Assembly (NCBI RefSeq): GCF_018294505.1
Contig: NC_057807.1
Coordinates: forward strand, 271,665,369 to 271,729,368
Length of the DNA: 64,000 nucleotides
Source: Triticum aestivum
Taxonomy: Eukaryota > Streptophyta > Magnoliopsida > Poales > Poaceae
Direction of reading: 5' to 3'
This document shows positions 32,480 through 43,696 of the stretch, in pieces (position 1 is the stretch's first letter; every line of letters begins with the position of its first letter). The position numbers and the translations under genes were made by a program. The notes beneath the pieces were generated by a model. That model was not told the DNA's origin. It saw nothing but the letters and a program-made list of their open reading frames with translations, and did not search any database.

Positions 32480-33744
32480 TATATGCCTCATTTGCTTATC
32501 CCATGGGGAGTAGTGACTTCACGTCTAAGAAGTAGAGGTTGTAAATTTATTGAAGGTTAGCAAGCATTGTATTGGTCATTTGAACAATTTCATGAAAGAA
32601 TATTGAAGGAAGAGAGATTTCATATATAAATACACTATTGTAGACATCTTTTATAATTGGGAGCACTCATTAAGTATGACATGCTAAAGAGTTGATGTTG
32701 TACAAGGAACACAATGTAATGGGTTATGTTTTCCGACATCTCAGTTAAAGTATATTGTCATGGATCATTCAAACATGTTGAGCTTGTCTTTCCCCCTCAT
32801 GCTAGCCAAAATTCCTTGCACCAAGTAGAGATACTACTTGTGCTTCCAAATATCCTTAAACCCAGTTTTGCCATGAGAGTCCACCATACCTACCTATGGA
32901 TTGAGTAAGATCCTTCAGGTAAGTTGTCATCGGTGCAAGCAATAAAAATTGCTCTCTAAATATGCGTGACTTATTAGTGCGGAGAAAATAACTTTATACG
33001 ATCACTTGTTATGGAAGCAATAAAAGCGACAGACTGCATAATAAAGGTCCATATACAAGTGGCAATATAAAGTGACGTTCTTTCGCATTAAGATTTTGTG
33101 TATCCAACCCTAAAAGCGCATGACAACCTCTGCTTCCCTCTGTGAAGGGCCTATCTTTTACTTTATGCCTTTTACTTTTATGCAAGAGTCAAGGTGATCT
33201 TCACTTTTCCCTTTTTCATTTTATCCTTTGGCAAGCACTTTGTGTTGGGGTGATCCTGATATATATATCCAATTGGATGTAAATTAGCATGAACTATTAT
33301 TGTTGACATCACCCAAATGTGAATATGTTTGGAGGCAACATTATAAGCCCCAATCTTTCTCTATGTTTGATTAAAACTTCATAACCACAAGTATTGCGTG
33401 AGTGTTAGCAATTGTAAAAGACTATATGATAGTTGAGTATGTGAAGTTTGCTAAATCAAAGCTCTGACATAGACTCTTCCTGAAAATAAGATGAATTGCA
33501 ATTGTTTGAATGACTGAGAGTGAAGTTTGCTAGTTTTCAAGAAAGTTTATGGTCTATGCTTTGACATGAGAATTGCTTGTTACTTTATCGTGAGAAGTTT
33601 TATGAGATGAACTACTGTTATGACATATTTTCATGCTAGAAAAGGTGATTGAAATTATCATTCCTCATACTTGTGCACCTTCTAGCATTCACACTTCATA
33701 AATTCTTTCTTTATCATTTACCTACTCGAGGACGAGTAGGAATT
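32480..33744 (+). other. 3' non-coding block shared with the Athila element
   Basis: Collinear with about 6850-8099: 'agtgacttcac', 'gagcactcatta', 'tattgtcatggatcat', 'tgccatgagagtccacca', 'gtaagttgtcatcggtgcaa', 'gcaataaaaattgctctc', 'cttccctctg.gaagggcc'. The donor-like site is a perfect cag|gtaagt (32917-32925) here. Small frames in the two copies do not agree, so I treat it as non-coding. Confidence 0.7.
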
Positions 33745-33758
33745 AAGCTTGGGGATGC
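33745..33758 (+). other. Polypurine tract of the non-autonomous element
   Basis: aagcttggggatgc immediately before the 3' LTR. Confidence 0.85.
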
Positions 33759-35380
33759 TGATACGTCTCCAATGTATCTATAATTTATGAAGCATTCATG
33801 CTATTTTATTATCTGTTTTGAATGATTATGGGCTTTATTATACACTTTTATATTACTTTTGGGACTAACCTATTAACCGGAGGCCCAGCCCATATTGTTG
33901 TTTTATTGCCTGTTTCAGTATTTCGAGGAAAAGGAATATCAAACGGAGTCCAAACGGAATGAAACCTTCGGCAACGTGATTTTTCGGAAGATTATCATCC
34001 TGGAGACTTGGAGGTCAAGTCAGAAGATACTCGAGGAGCCCAGAAGATAGGGGGCGCCCCCCCCCCCCCTACAGGGCATGCCCCCTGTCTCGTGGACCCC
34101 TCGAGGCACCCCCCGACCGACTTCTTTCGCCTATATAACCCTACGTACCCTAAAAACATTGAAAATCAAGATAGATCGGGAGTTCCACCGTCGCAAGCCT
34201 CTGTAGCCACCAAAAACCTCTCGGGAGTCCGTTCCGGCACCCTACCGGAGGGGGAACCCATCACCGGTGTCCATCTTCATCATCTCGGTGCTATCCATGA
34301 CGAGGAGGGAGTAGTTCACCCTCGGGGCTGAGGGTATGTACCAGTAGCTATGTGTTTGATCTCTCTCTCTCGTGTTCTCTATGGCACGATCTTGATGTAT
34401 CGCGAGCTTTGTTATTATAGTTGGATCTTATGATGTTTCTCCCACTCTACTCTCTTGTGATGAATTGAGTTTCCCTCTTGAAGTTATCTTATCGGATTGA
34501 GTCTTTGATTTGAGAACACTTGATGTATGTCTTGCCGTGTTTATCTGTGGTGACAATGGGATATCACGTGCCACTTGATGTATGTTTTGGTGACCAACTT
34601 GCGGGTTCCGCCCATGAACCTATGCATAGGGGTTGGCACACGTTTTCTTGACTCTCCGGTAGAAACTTTGGGGCACTCTTTGAAGTACTTTTATGTTGGT
34701 TGGATGAATCTGAGATTGTGTGATGCATATCGTATAATCATTCCCACGGATACTTGAGGTGACAATGGAGTATCTAGGTGACATTAGGGTTTTGGTTGAT
34801 TTGTGTCTTAAGGTGTTATTATAGTACGAACTCTTGAATAGATTGATCCGAAAGAATAACTTTGAGGTGGTTTCGTACCCTACAATAATCTCTTCATTTG
34901 TTCTCCGCTATTAGTAGCTTTGGAGTGACTCTTTGTTGCATATTGAGGGATTGTTAAATGATCTATATATGTTATTATTGTTGAGAGAACTTGCACTAGT
35001 GAAAGTATGAACCCTAGGCCTTGTTTCCTATCATTGCAATACTATTTACGCTCACTTTTATCTTTAGTTACCTTGCTGTTTTTATTATTTTAGATTACAA
35101 GTACCTATATCTACCATCCATATTGCACTTGTATCACCATCTCTTTGCCGAACTAGTGCACCTATACAATTTACCATTGTATTGGGTGTGTTGGGGACAC
35201 AAGAGACTCTTTGTTATTTGGTTGCAGGGTTGTTTGAGAGAGACCATCTTCATCCTATGCCTCCCACGGATTGATAAACCTTAGGTCATCCACTTGAGGA
35301 AAATTTGCTACTGTCCTACAATCCTGTGCACTTGCAGGCCCAACAATGTCTACAAGAAGAAGGTTGTGTAGTAGACATCA
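33759..35380 (+). repeat. 3' LTR of the non-autonomous element
   Basis: 1622 bp, pairs with 28028-29647. TATA box ctatataa at 34131-34138. It has a C run at about 34069 where the 5' copy is shorter. Confidence 0.94.
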
Positions 35381-35385
35381 GTGGA

Positions 35386-38029
35386 CGACGTGGTCATAAA
35401 AACAAGACACGTCGAAACCCTAATAGATGACTTGAGGCTTACGTTCGATAACCTCTGAACATACGACATCAAGGTGAACCCGTAAAAATGCGTTTTTGGC
35501 GTCTCCTCTGGGAAACTACTGGGCTTCATTGTTTCCAATAGAGGAATTGAAGCGAATCCGGCAAAAATCCGAGCTCTGTCGCAGTTGGCTATACCAACAG
35601 ACCTCAAGCACATCCAAAAACTAGCTGGATGCGTGGCAGCTTTGAGCCGCTTTATCTCCCGATTAGGAGAAAAGGCATTACCTCTTTACCACCTTCTTCG
35701 GCGCACCGAACACTTCGTATGGACGGAAGCAGCCGCGGACAGACTCGACAAAATAAAGACCTTACTAGCCAGTAATCTAGTCCTAATAGCGCCAAATATC
35801 GGCGAGCCTATGCTGCTGTACATAGCAGCAACACATCAAGTTGTAAGCACAGTGCTCGTCGTCAAACGAGAGGTTGACAAATACAAATTCCCGCTCCAAA
35901 AGCCGGTTTATTATGTATCCACGGTCCTCACCCCATGCAAATCCCTATACCCACACTATCAAAAAATAGCATACGCGGTCTTCATGGCATCCCGGAAGCT
36001 ACAACACTACTTTCAAGAGTGTTCAATTACGGTGGCCTCCGAAGTACCACTCAATGACATTATAAATAACCGCGACGCTATGGGCCGGATTGCTAAATGG
36101 GCCATCGAGCTCCTTCCGTTCGACATAACATACAAACCACGGCGGGCCATCAAGTCACAAGTACTGGCTGACTTTGTCGCCGAATGGACAGAGGCCGAAC
36201 TCCCTAAAGAGTACGGCGCGTACTCTAACTGGATCATGCACTCCATCGGCTCTAAAATGCTGGCCGGATTGGGAGCAGGGGTAGTCCCGACGTCTCCCAC
36301 CGGAGACATGGTCCAGTACGTCCTCCAAATATTATACACAGACTCCAACAATGCAGCCGAATACGAGGCTCTGTTGCACGGTCTTCGGATGTCAGTCTCT
36401 ATGGGCATCCAACGCCTAGAAGTGTGCGGGGATTCAAACCTTGCAATATCACAAATAAACGAAGACTTTGATACCAAGGATCCAAAAATGGCGGCCTACC
36501 GTAATGCCGTCCTCAAGATGTCAGCTCGGTTCGAGGGGCTTGAATTCAACCATGTGGCTCGAGAAAACAATCAAGCGGCGGACGTCCTCGCCCGCATCGG
36601 CGCTAAACGCGACCCTGTCCCACCTAACATATTCCTGGAAAGGCTGTTCAAGCCATCCGTAGTATGGGAAGGGGAGTCCGACAATACTGGCACGGATCCG
36701 AACACACCCCCAGATTCCAAACTATCAGACATAATCGGAGGATCCACCACCGAAATAACATCTTCGGCCCACGAAATCATGGCTGTAATCGCCCTGTGGA
36801 CTGAGCCTTTCTTGGCCTACCTCAATAGGCAGGAGCTCCCCAAAGACCAAAGTGAAGCACGCTGCATCGTACGGCGTTCTAAAGCTTACAAAGTCCATGA
36901 AGGGGAACTCTATAAGAAAAGTGCGATCGGAGTGCTCCAAAGGTGCATCTCCAAAGAGGAAGGGCGGAAGCTCTAGGCTGAAATCCATGCTGGACTGGGC
37001 GGGCACCACGCCGCGGCTCGAGCACTAGTCAGCAAGGCCTTCCGTACAGGCTTCTATTGGCCGACGGCCCGAGCAGACGCACAGGACCTTGTCCAACACT
37101 GTATCGGTTGCCAGCTCTTTGCCAATCAGAGTCATATGCCCCCTACCACTCTCCAAACAATCCCCATAACTTGGCCCTTCGCGGTCTGGGGGCTGGATAT
37201 GGTCGGACCTCTTAAAGGGGGAAGCCATAAGAAAAAATACTTATTGGTCATGGTGGACAAGTTCACCAAATGGATAGAAGCCAAACCAGTCAAAACGGCC
37301 GAATCCGGACCAGTAATAGACTTCATATCTGGGGTCATAAACCGATACGGTGTCCCCCACAGCATCATCACTGACAATGGCTCAAATTTCACAGCCGATG
37401 AAGTGAAAACCTGGTGTGGCTAAATGGGCATCAAGCTTGATTACGCTTCCATCTACCATCCCCAAACAAACGGCCAGGTCGAACGGGCAAACGGTCTCAT
37501 CATGAGCGGCATCAAACTCAGACTAGTGCGATCCTTGACAGAGTCAGATACGCACTGGGTCGAAGAGCTCGACTCCATACTCTGGGGGCTGCGGACCACG
37601 CCGAATCGCACCACCAGATATACACCATTTTTTATGGTGTACGGCGCGGAAGCAGTACTACCATGTGACATAATACATGATTCGCCACGCGTACGCATGT
37701 ACGAAGAGAAGGAAGCCGAGTTAGATCGGCAGGATAACTTGGATGCCCTGGAGGAGGAGCGCGATGTCGCAAAAGCCCGCTCTGCATTCTATCAGCAGCA
37801 GGCTCGATGATACCAAAGCAGAGAAGTGCAGGCCAAAACTTCTAATATTGGTGAGCTCGTTCTACGCCTACTGGAGAAGAAGAAGGACAAGCTCAAACCC
37901 AAGTGGGAAGGTCCCTTCGTCATTGACAAAGTTCTCACCGGAGGAGCGTACCGCTTGCGTAATGCATCCAATAACAGACTCGAATTGAACCCATGGAACG
38001 CGGCCAGACTCCGGAGATTCTACGCCTAG
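35386..38029 (+). pseudogene. rt-rh-int: Rest of RT, both RNase H domains and integrase of Tat2
   Basis: A single frame continues pol after the nested element and stays in phase to YA-stop at 38029. It is interrupted only by stops near 35456 and 35486, and at 36974, 37421 and 37808. The RT thumb (CVFGVSSGKLLGFIVSNRGI) is followed by the first RNase H (TVLTPCKSLYPHYQKIAYAV), ADFVAEWTEAELP, and the archaeal-type RNase H (SNNAAEYEALLHGL, CGDSNLAISQI, HVARENNQAADVLARIG). The integrase has FYWPTARADAQDLVQHC, WGLDMVGPL, ITDNGSNFT and TNGQVERANG, so D, D and E are all intact. The C-terminal KPKWEGPFVIDKVLTGGAYRL ends in NPWNAARLRRFYA. The best-preserved pol in the window. Confidence 0.9.
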
Positions 38030-38840
38030 TGCCGAACTCAGTGTTTGTCTCCTTAAACCCTCCTTTTTAATTATGCCCCCTCCCCTTTCCTTTCTCGACC
38101 TTTTTTCCTCTTCACACAAAGTATTCAATACAGTACGGACTTCCGGATCATTCCAGCCGCACTATGTGTGTAAGTAATACCTGGGGGCTTCCTATACGGA
38201 AGCTAAAAATAATTACTCTAATGGCTTTTTGCCCATCACATATGCGTTTCTTTTTCCATATGTGCCTTTTCTTCACCATTATATGCATCGATATGACTGA
38301 AGATATGGCCAAGCTAGGTTGCATGGATCTTGTGTTTATTCCCTACGTTCCCGTTAATTCGGCTAAGGCATAAGGGGAGCACCTCTGCGATTGTTACTGC
38401 CGGTTCAGCCGGATGTGTACCTCAGACTGGGTGAAGCCGAAAGCTAGCGTCCTTAAGAGAATATTCGGTCGGTGAACAAAAGATGTATTCGTTTATTTCA
38501 ACGTAAATTCCCAGAAGTTTTGTATCCTGCGCCCTTGTTCGCAGTTCGGACATGTGCATCATCGCATGCGTACCCAGGGAAAGGAACCCCTAACGGAACT
38601 ATTCTCACTGGAAGATGTTTCTTACTACCTATGTAATATAACATAACTAGTTGGGTACTTGTCTGTTCAAGCATTTATGACCCCTACGCCTGGTTTCCAC
38701 GCATACCCCGGTTCTGCATAATTGATCGGGTATTCGGACACACCCCGGACTGTAGGATCCAGGGGCTGAAGCGAAAAGGTCCGCCATGACAAATGATTTT
38801 AATCCGGCTAGGGACTACTTATGTCCATTGAATTACACAG
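38030..38840 (+). other. Tat2 spacer downstream of pol
   Basis: No convincing coding sequence. It forms the 3' flank of the antisense gene that ends at 38841. Confidence 0.45.
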
Positions 38841-41630
38841 TCACTTGGACTGACTATATTCCTCCTCTATACCATCCAACAGGCTATCTAGCTTACAATC
38901 CTGTTGAGGATACTTTGCGGCTAACGCTACCTGGTCATATACCAGACTCACGGGAATTTCTTGCCCATCTGGCCCCGCCGGTCCGACTTCGCCCATATGG
39001 TTCGGGTCCAGCTTGGTGTAGCGCGTCTTCACCATAGCCCAGGCTTCTCTTGCACCTTGCTGGCAGGCTAACATCTTCCAAAATCGGAAGCGCCGCCGTG
39101 CTCCTTGAAGCATATCCACAAGCTCCCCCATGCCATTCGGCAGGAAGCTTGATGGCCACAAGGCCTGAGCAACGCCCTGCATCACCTGCCGAGCTCGCTC
39201 GTGCAATTGTGAGAGGTCTTGTAGTAAATCGCCTGCAGATGAGGGCATCTCCTCCTCGGGGCGACCCGTTAACATTCCCACAAGCAAAATCCTTTCAATA
39301 TACTTCTGCGCCGAACTATACTACAGTTCGTCTAGGCACTTACCATAAATGCCGCGTAGAAGCCTTTTGTTCTCCTTCACGGAGTCCGCCAGCTGAGCGC
39401 GGACGTCTTTTAGTTCCACGTCCAGCTGGACTTTGGCATCTTGAAGATTGTTCTTCTCCTGCCTAACTTGCGTAAGAACGCGCTCGCCAGCCTTTAGCTG
39501 CCTTTTGAGATGTGACTCGTCATCTCTTACGCCCTCCGGATTCACCCCGGGATTGTCTGCAGAATTTTCTGTTAGACTTATCATACCAGCCACTTACTAA
39601 CTGATGCATCTTCATACAATTGGGACTAAATGTTACCAAATGAGGGCTTCTGGGATTCCTCTAACCTGGCAACTGTGGCCCTCAGCTCGGCCTTGCACTC
39701 CTCCAGCTCCCGAGACAATTCTCATTCTTATCTACAAGGACATGTGCATAAATTGATCCTTAAAACAGTTGTTCCATCTGTTTCAAGTCTCAGGGGCTAC
39801 TGCTAAACATGCTTATCAAATTTTCTCACCCGTATATCTTTGGTATACTGGTCCGTCGCTTGGGCAAGCCTGCCTTGAGCGGCTCGGATGTATGCGTCTC
39901 CCGAATTGAAGGCATTAACTGCCTCTTCGGAAAAGATGTTGTTCCGAAGCGCGGCCCGTTGGCGCCGGTGATTCATGGCACTCTCTACTTCGGAGTTCGT
40001 GGCCGAGAGCATGTCCGTGTCCTCTGTCGGAGAACTATGCGGCATCGGCCCCACTTCCGCCTCCGCTCTCGAAGCCGGTTCTGGAATCCGGCTGGTGGAG
40101 GCATGATTGGCGGGATCCCCGGATATAGTCCGGCTACTCCTCTTCCTGCCAGGACACAAAGGGCGTTGTTATACTTCAAATACCATAATCGTAGGACATG
40201 TTTTTGCCTTACCTCTGCAGCGGCGTGTCGACCCTTACAGCCTTCTTCTTGAGCCTGCCCGATCCGGACGCCCGTGCCGACGAGTCCCTAGGGGCTCGGC
40301 CCCGCGCTCCGACCATCGTCTCTGCAAAAACATGACACTTCAAGGGTAAGGCATGACATCTGAAGGGAGTCCTCTTCGGAGGATAGGGTTTTTTTCGGCT
40401 TGACTTACACGCGACGTAGGTAGTAGTCCGGGATAGTCGGCAATAATGGCCACTGAGGCGCCATCGCAGCTCTCTTGATAAAATATCCCGTTGACAAGCT
40501 CCACGTTAATATCCGGGTCTTCTTTGAGTCCTGCATCTAGGGCCCTTCCGGGGTCCTCTGGCTGCGGGGAGGGGTTGGAGATTCCTTCTATGGCCCTCCT
40601 CAGTTCCTGCTCGGAAATATCAAAGCAGATAACCTTAGCGAACAAAGCCACAATAAGTAAAGCAGGGAAAGGAATAACGACTTACCCAGTTTGGGGGGTT
40701 GTACATGGAGAATCCATCCCGCGGTTTAATATGAAGGAATTCTTCCTCTTCTCCTTTGTATAAATCGGACAATATCCTTGCCAAAGTAGTGGCGGAGTCC
40801 GGACCCTTACGGCCGCAGCGGGTGACATCGTCTTCCCTGTTGAAGTGCCACATGGGCTTCCCCCGATATTGAAGCGGTTGCACTCCCCGCATTATGCATA
40901 TTGCCATAACCTCGACTATCGTCAGTCCGGATTTGGCCAGTAACTTTATCCTGCTCATCAGGAAGTGTATTTCCCTGGTATCCTCCTCTTGGGGGCCCCG
41001 GGGGCGCCAGCTTAGACGTGCCCTCGGCGGGGCGTTACTGAACTTGGGGAGACCTGTACGGACTGGATCCGGAAGGGGAACATCATCAATGTAAAACCAC
41101 TCCGAAGGCCAGTTCTCTGGTGCCTTCTTGGGAGTGCCGGACAGGTATCCGGTCTCGACAATGCGCCATACTTCGGCCCCGCCCACTTGACATAGGGATT
41201 CTCCCTGGCTGCGGGGGACGAGGCAGAATAGCTTCTTCCATAGCCCAAAGTGAGCCTCACAGCCTAGAAATAGCTCACAAAGGGAAACGTACCCTGCTAT
41301 ATGGAGTATGGAGGCAGGGGTAAAGTTGTGTAACTGGAGGCCGTAGAACTCCAGGAGCCCGCGAAGGAATGGGTGGATGGGAAACCCGATGCCCCTTAGC
41401 AGATGCGGGATGAGGCATATTCGCTCCTCTGGAGATGGATTAGGAGATCCCTCTGCCTGTTCCCCGCCGTTATAGGTGGCTATTCCGGCTCGGACGGGGA
41501 CCATGAACGCCGGTGGGAGAAACCCTCGGGTTTGTAACTCTATCAAACGGCTATGAGGAACTGAACACTCTTCCCTGTCCCCCGGCTTGGAGCGAGGAGA
41601 GCGAGCAGAAGAGCTGCAACGGCCGGCCAT
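38841..41630 (-). CDS. Antisense, intron-containing gene of Tat2 (Transposase_28-like N-terminus, coiled-coil C-terminus)
   Basis: Exon 1, 41630-40686, is 315 open codons from MAGRCSSSARSPRSK. Its region IPHLLRGIGFPIHPF..LLEFYGLQLHNF..SILHIAGYVSLCE matches what I know as the 'putative gypsy type transposon' domain (PF04195). Exon 1 ends TGG|GTAAGT; exon 2 is 40633-40411, exon 3 40321-40213 (acceptor TTTTTGCAG, donor GAG|GTAAGG), exon 4 40145-39830 (acceptor CCTGGCAG, donor CGG|GTGAGA). The four lengths (945, 223, 109, 316) sum to 1593, exactly 531 codons without a stop. Further exons likely include 39593-39350 (coiled coil LKRQLKAGERVLTQVRQEK, donor ATG|GTAAGT) and a last exon ending at 38841 (REAWAMVKTRYTKLDPNHM), but I could not make every downstream phase agree. 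The host element's sense RNA would not splice these introns, which explains their retention. Function unknown. Confidence 0.7.
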
Positions 41631-41712
41631 GTTGGAATGGTTTTTCCGGAGCGCTCTGTTGGATGCTTGCTCGAGAGGGGAGAGTGAGGTTTGGATCTGA
41701 GAATCCCCGTCT

Positions 41713-41798
41713 CTTCAAATAGACGGTCAGCCCGAAGGATTGGGGGTGGAAAATGCAAAAATGCCTCGGCTCCTCGCATTTGCGCGACACGTGGAGAT
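41713..41798 (-). promoter_or_regulatory. Putative promoter of the Tat2 antisense gene
   Basis: A G-box CACGTG (41788-41793) lies in the 13-mer gacacgtggagat, identical to the one upstream of the Tat1 antisense gene but in the other orientation relative to its gene. A weak TATA-like ctatttgaag on the minus strand (41713-41722) lies about 85 bp upstream of the ATG, inside a ccgtct/agacgg inverted repeat. Confidence 0.4.
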
Positions 41799-41956
41799 GG
41801 TCATTATTGAGGCGCTAAAGCCAAAGAGTACAACATTGATGGGAAGCCGGACATTATTCGTCGTAAGAGGTACTGTGGAGTATTCGGAAATGGAACCCGC
41901 CTTGCAATGTTGAATATAAGACTGCACGCCGGACACACCGTCATTGAAGCCTGGTT

Positions 41957-41966
41957 CAGGGGCTAC
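41957..41966 (+). other. Polypurine tract of Tat2
   Basis: caggggctac abuts the 3' LTR; same ending as the Tat1 tract. Confidence 0.7.
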
Positions 41967-42449
41967 TGGGGGAGTCCTGGATTAGGGGGTATCCGGACAG
42001 CCGGACTATATACTTTGTCCGGACTATTGGAGCGTGAAGATACAAGACTCAAGACTCCATCCCGTGTCCGGATGGGACTCTCCTTTGTGTGGAAGACAAG
42101 CTTGGCGATCCGGATATTGTATTTCCTTCCTTGTAACCGACTTCGTGTAAACCCTAGCCCTCTCCGGTGTCTATATAAACCAGAGAGGTTGGTCCTTAGA
42201 AGGCCGATCACAATTACAATCATAATCATCATAGGCTAGCTTCTAGGGTTTAGCCTCTACGATCTCGTGGTAGATCTACTCTTGTACTACTCATATCGTC
42301 AATATTAATCAAGCAGGAAGTAGGGTTTTACCTCCATTGAGAGGGCCCGAACTTGGGCAAACATTGTGTCCCTTGCTTCCTGTTACCATCAGCCTAAGAC
42401 GCACAGATCGAGACCCCCTACCCAAGATCCGCCGGTTTTGACACCGACA
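41967..42449 (+). repeat. 3' LTR of Tat2
   Basis: 483 bp, pairs with 25018-25500. TATA box tatataaa at 42172-42179. Followed by target copy atggc. Confidence 0.94.
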
Positions 42450-42494
42450 ATGGCCTCAAGACATTTTGCAAAATCTGGGCTCATCATCACTTCC

Positions 42495-43696
42495 TCATAG
42501 TTTATATAGTAACATGACTTCTAGAACATGATTACCGTACCACTCTAGTGCAGACCGTACTCTGGTTGACCTACGAGGTTCGGTAGTAACTTGATGTGAA
42601 GTTTCATGATCACTATCATTAACTTCCTCACTAATTGGTGCAGTCATCACTGGAACTGATTTCTGTGATGAACTACTTTCCAATTCAGGAGAAGGTACAA
42701 TTACCTCATCAAGTTTTACTTTCCTCCCACTCACTTCTTTCGAGAGAAACTCCTTCTCTAGAAAGGATCCATTCTTAGCAACGAATATCTTGCCTTCGGA
42801 TATGTGATAGAAGGTGTATCCAATAGTTTCTTTTGGGTATCCTATGAAGACGCACCTCTCCAATTTGGGTTTGAGCTTATCAGGTTGAAGCTTTTTCACA
42901 TAAGCATCACAGCCCCAAACTTTAAGAAACGACAGCTTAGGTTTCTTGCCAGGCCACAATTCATATGGTGTCGTCTCAATGGATTTAGATGGTGCCCTAT
43001 TTAACATGAATGCAGCCGTCTCTAAAGCATAACCCCAAAACAATAGTGGTAAATCAGTAAGAGACACCATAGATCGCACCATATCTAATAAAGTACGGTT
43101 ACGACGTTCGTACACACCATTACGCTGTGGTTTTCGAGGTGGCGTGAGTTGCGAAACTATTCCACATTGTTTCAAATGAAGATCGAACTCGTAACTCAAA
43201 TATTCGCCTCCGCGATCAGATCATAGAAACTTTATTTTCTTGTTATGATGATTTTCCACTTCACTCTGAAATTATTTGAACTTTTCAAATGTTTCAGACT
43301 TATGTTTCATTAAGTAAATATACCCATATATGCTCAAATCATATGTGAAGGTCAGAAAATAACGATACCCACCGCGAGCCTCAACACTCATCGGACCGCA
43401 TATATCAGTATGTATTATTTCCAATAAGTCAGTTGCTCGCTTCATTGTTCCGGAGAACGGAGTCTTAGTCATCTTGCCCATGAGGCATGGTTTGCAAGCA
43501 TCAAGTGATTCATAATCAAGTGATTCCAAAGCCCATCGGCATGGAGTTTCTTCATGCGCTTTACACCAATATGACCTAAATGACAGTGCCACAAATAAGT
43601 TACACTATCATTATTAACTTTGCGTCTTTTGGCTTCAATATTATGAATATGTGTATCACTACGATCGAGATTCAACAAAAATAGACCACTCATCAA
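42495..43696 (-). pseudogene. int: Integrase of Angela-like pol
   Basis: 43469-43696 holds the zinc motif (LWHCHLGHIGVKRMKKLHADG). 43272-43592 continues in another frame with ACKPCLMGKMTKTPF, the first Asp in HTDICGPMSVEA, and FTYDLSIYGYIYLMKH. A gap near 43200-43270 covers the region of the second Asp and is not open. 42495-43199 has the Glu in QRNGVYERRNRTLLDMV and the copia C-terminus (LKVWGCDAYVKKL, GYTFYHISEGKIFVAKNGSF). Three frames, so inactive. Confidence 0.86.

Larger units (their letters stand above)
28028..35380 (+). mobile_element. Non-autonomous gypsy-type LTR retrotransposon with a private ORF
   Basis: 7353 bp with LTRs of 1620 and 1622 bp, a tRNA-Asp primer site, one 294-codon ORF, 3 kb of non-coding interior and a polypurine tract; no gag, RT or integrase. 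Flanks are ctgga (28023-28027) and gtgga (35381-35385), a target duplication with one mismatch, inside the RT active-site codons of Tat2. LTR divergence is about 2% over the first 300 bp by eye, the lowest in the window, matching its innermost position. LTR ends resemble the Fatima-like LTR, while the 3' interior matches the Athila element at 1-9616. Confidence 0.92.
25018..42449 (+). mobile_element. Tat-lineage Ty3/gypsy element 'Tat2' with an intron-bearing antisense gene
   Basis: Equal 483-bp LTRs flanked by a perfect 5-bp target duplication, atggc (25013-25017 and 42450-42454). Plus-strand gag, protease, RT (split by the 28-35 kb element), RNase H, second RNase H and integrase are followed by ~3.9 kb before the 3' LTR holding a minus-strand gene. 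Without the nested element it would be about 10.1 kb. LTRs differ by about 5% by eye. Coding damage is mostly single nonsense codons, not frameshifts. Confidence 0.93.

Noticed and set aside
28842..35284. Frames at 28842-29024, 29288-29551 and near-identical ones at 34575-34757, 35021-35284
   Set aside because: They are the same positions in two near-identical LTRs; duplication of the LTR, not selection, explains the match.
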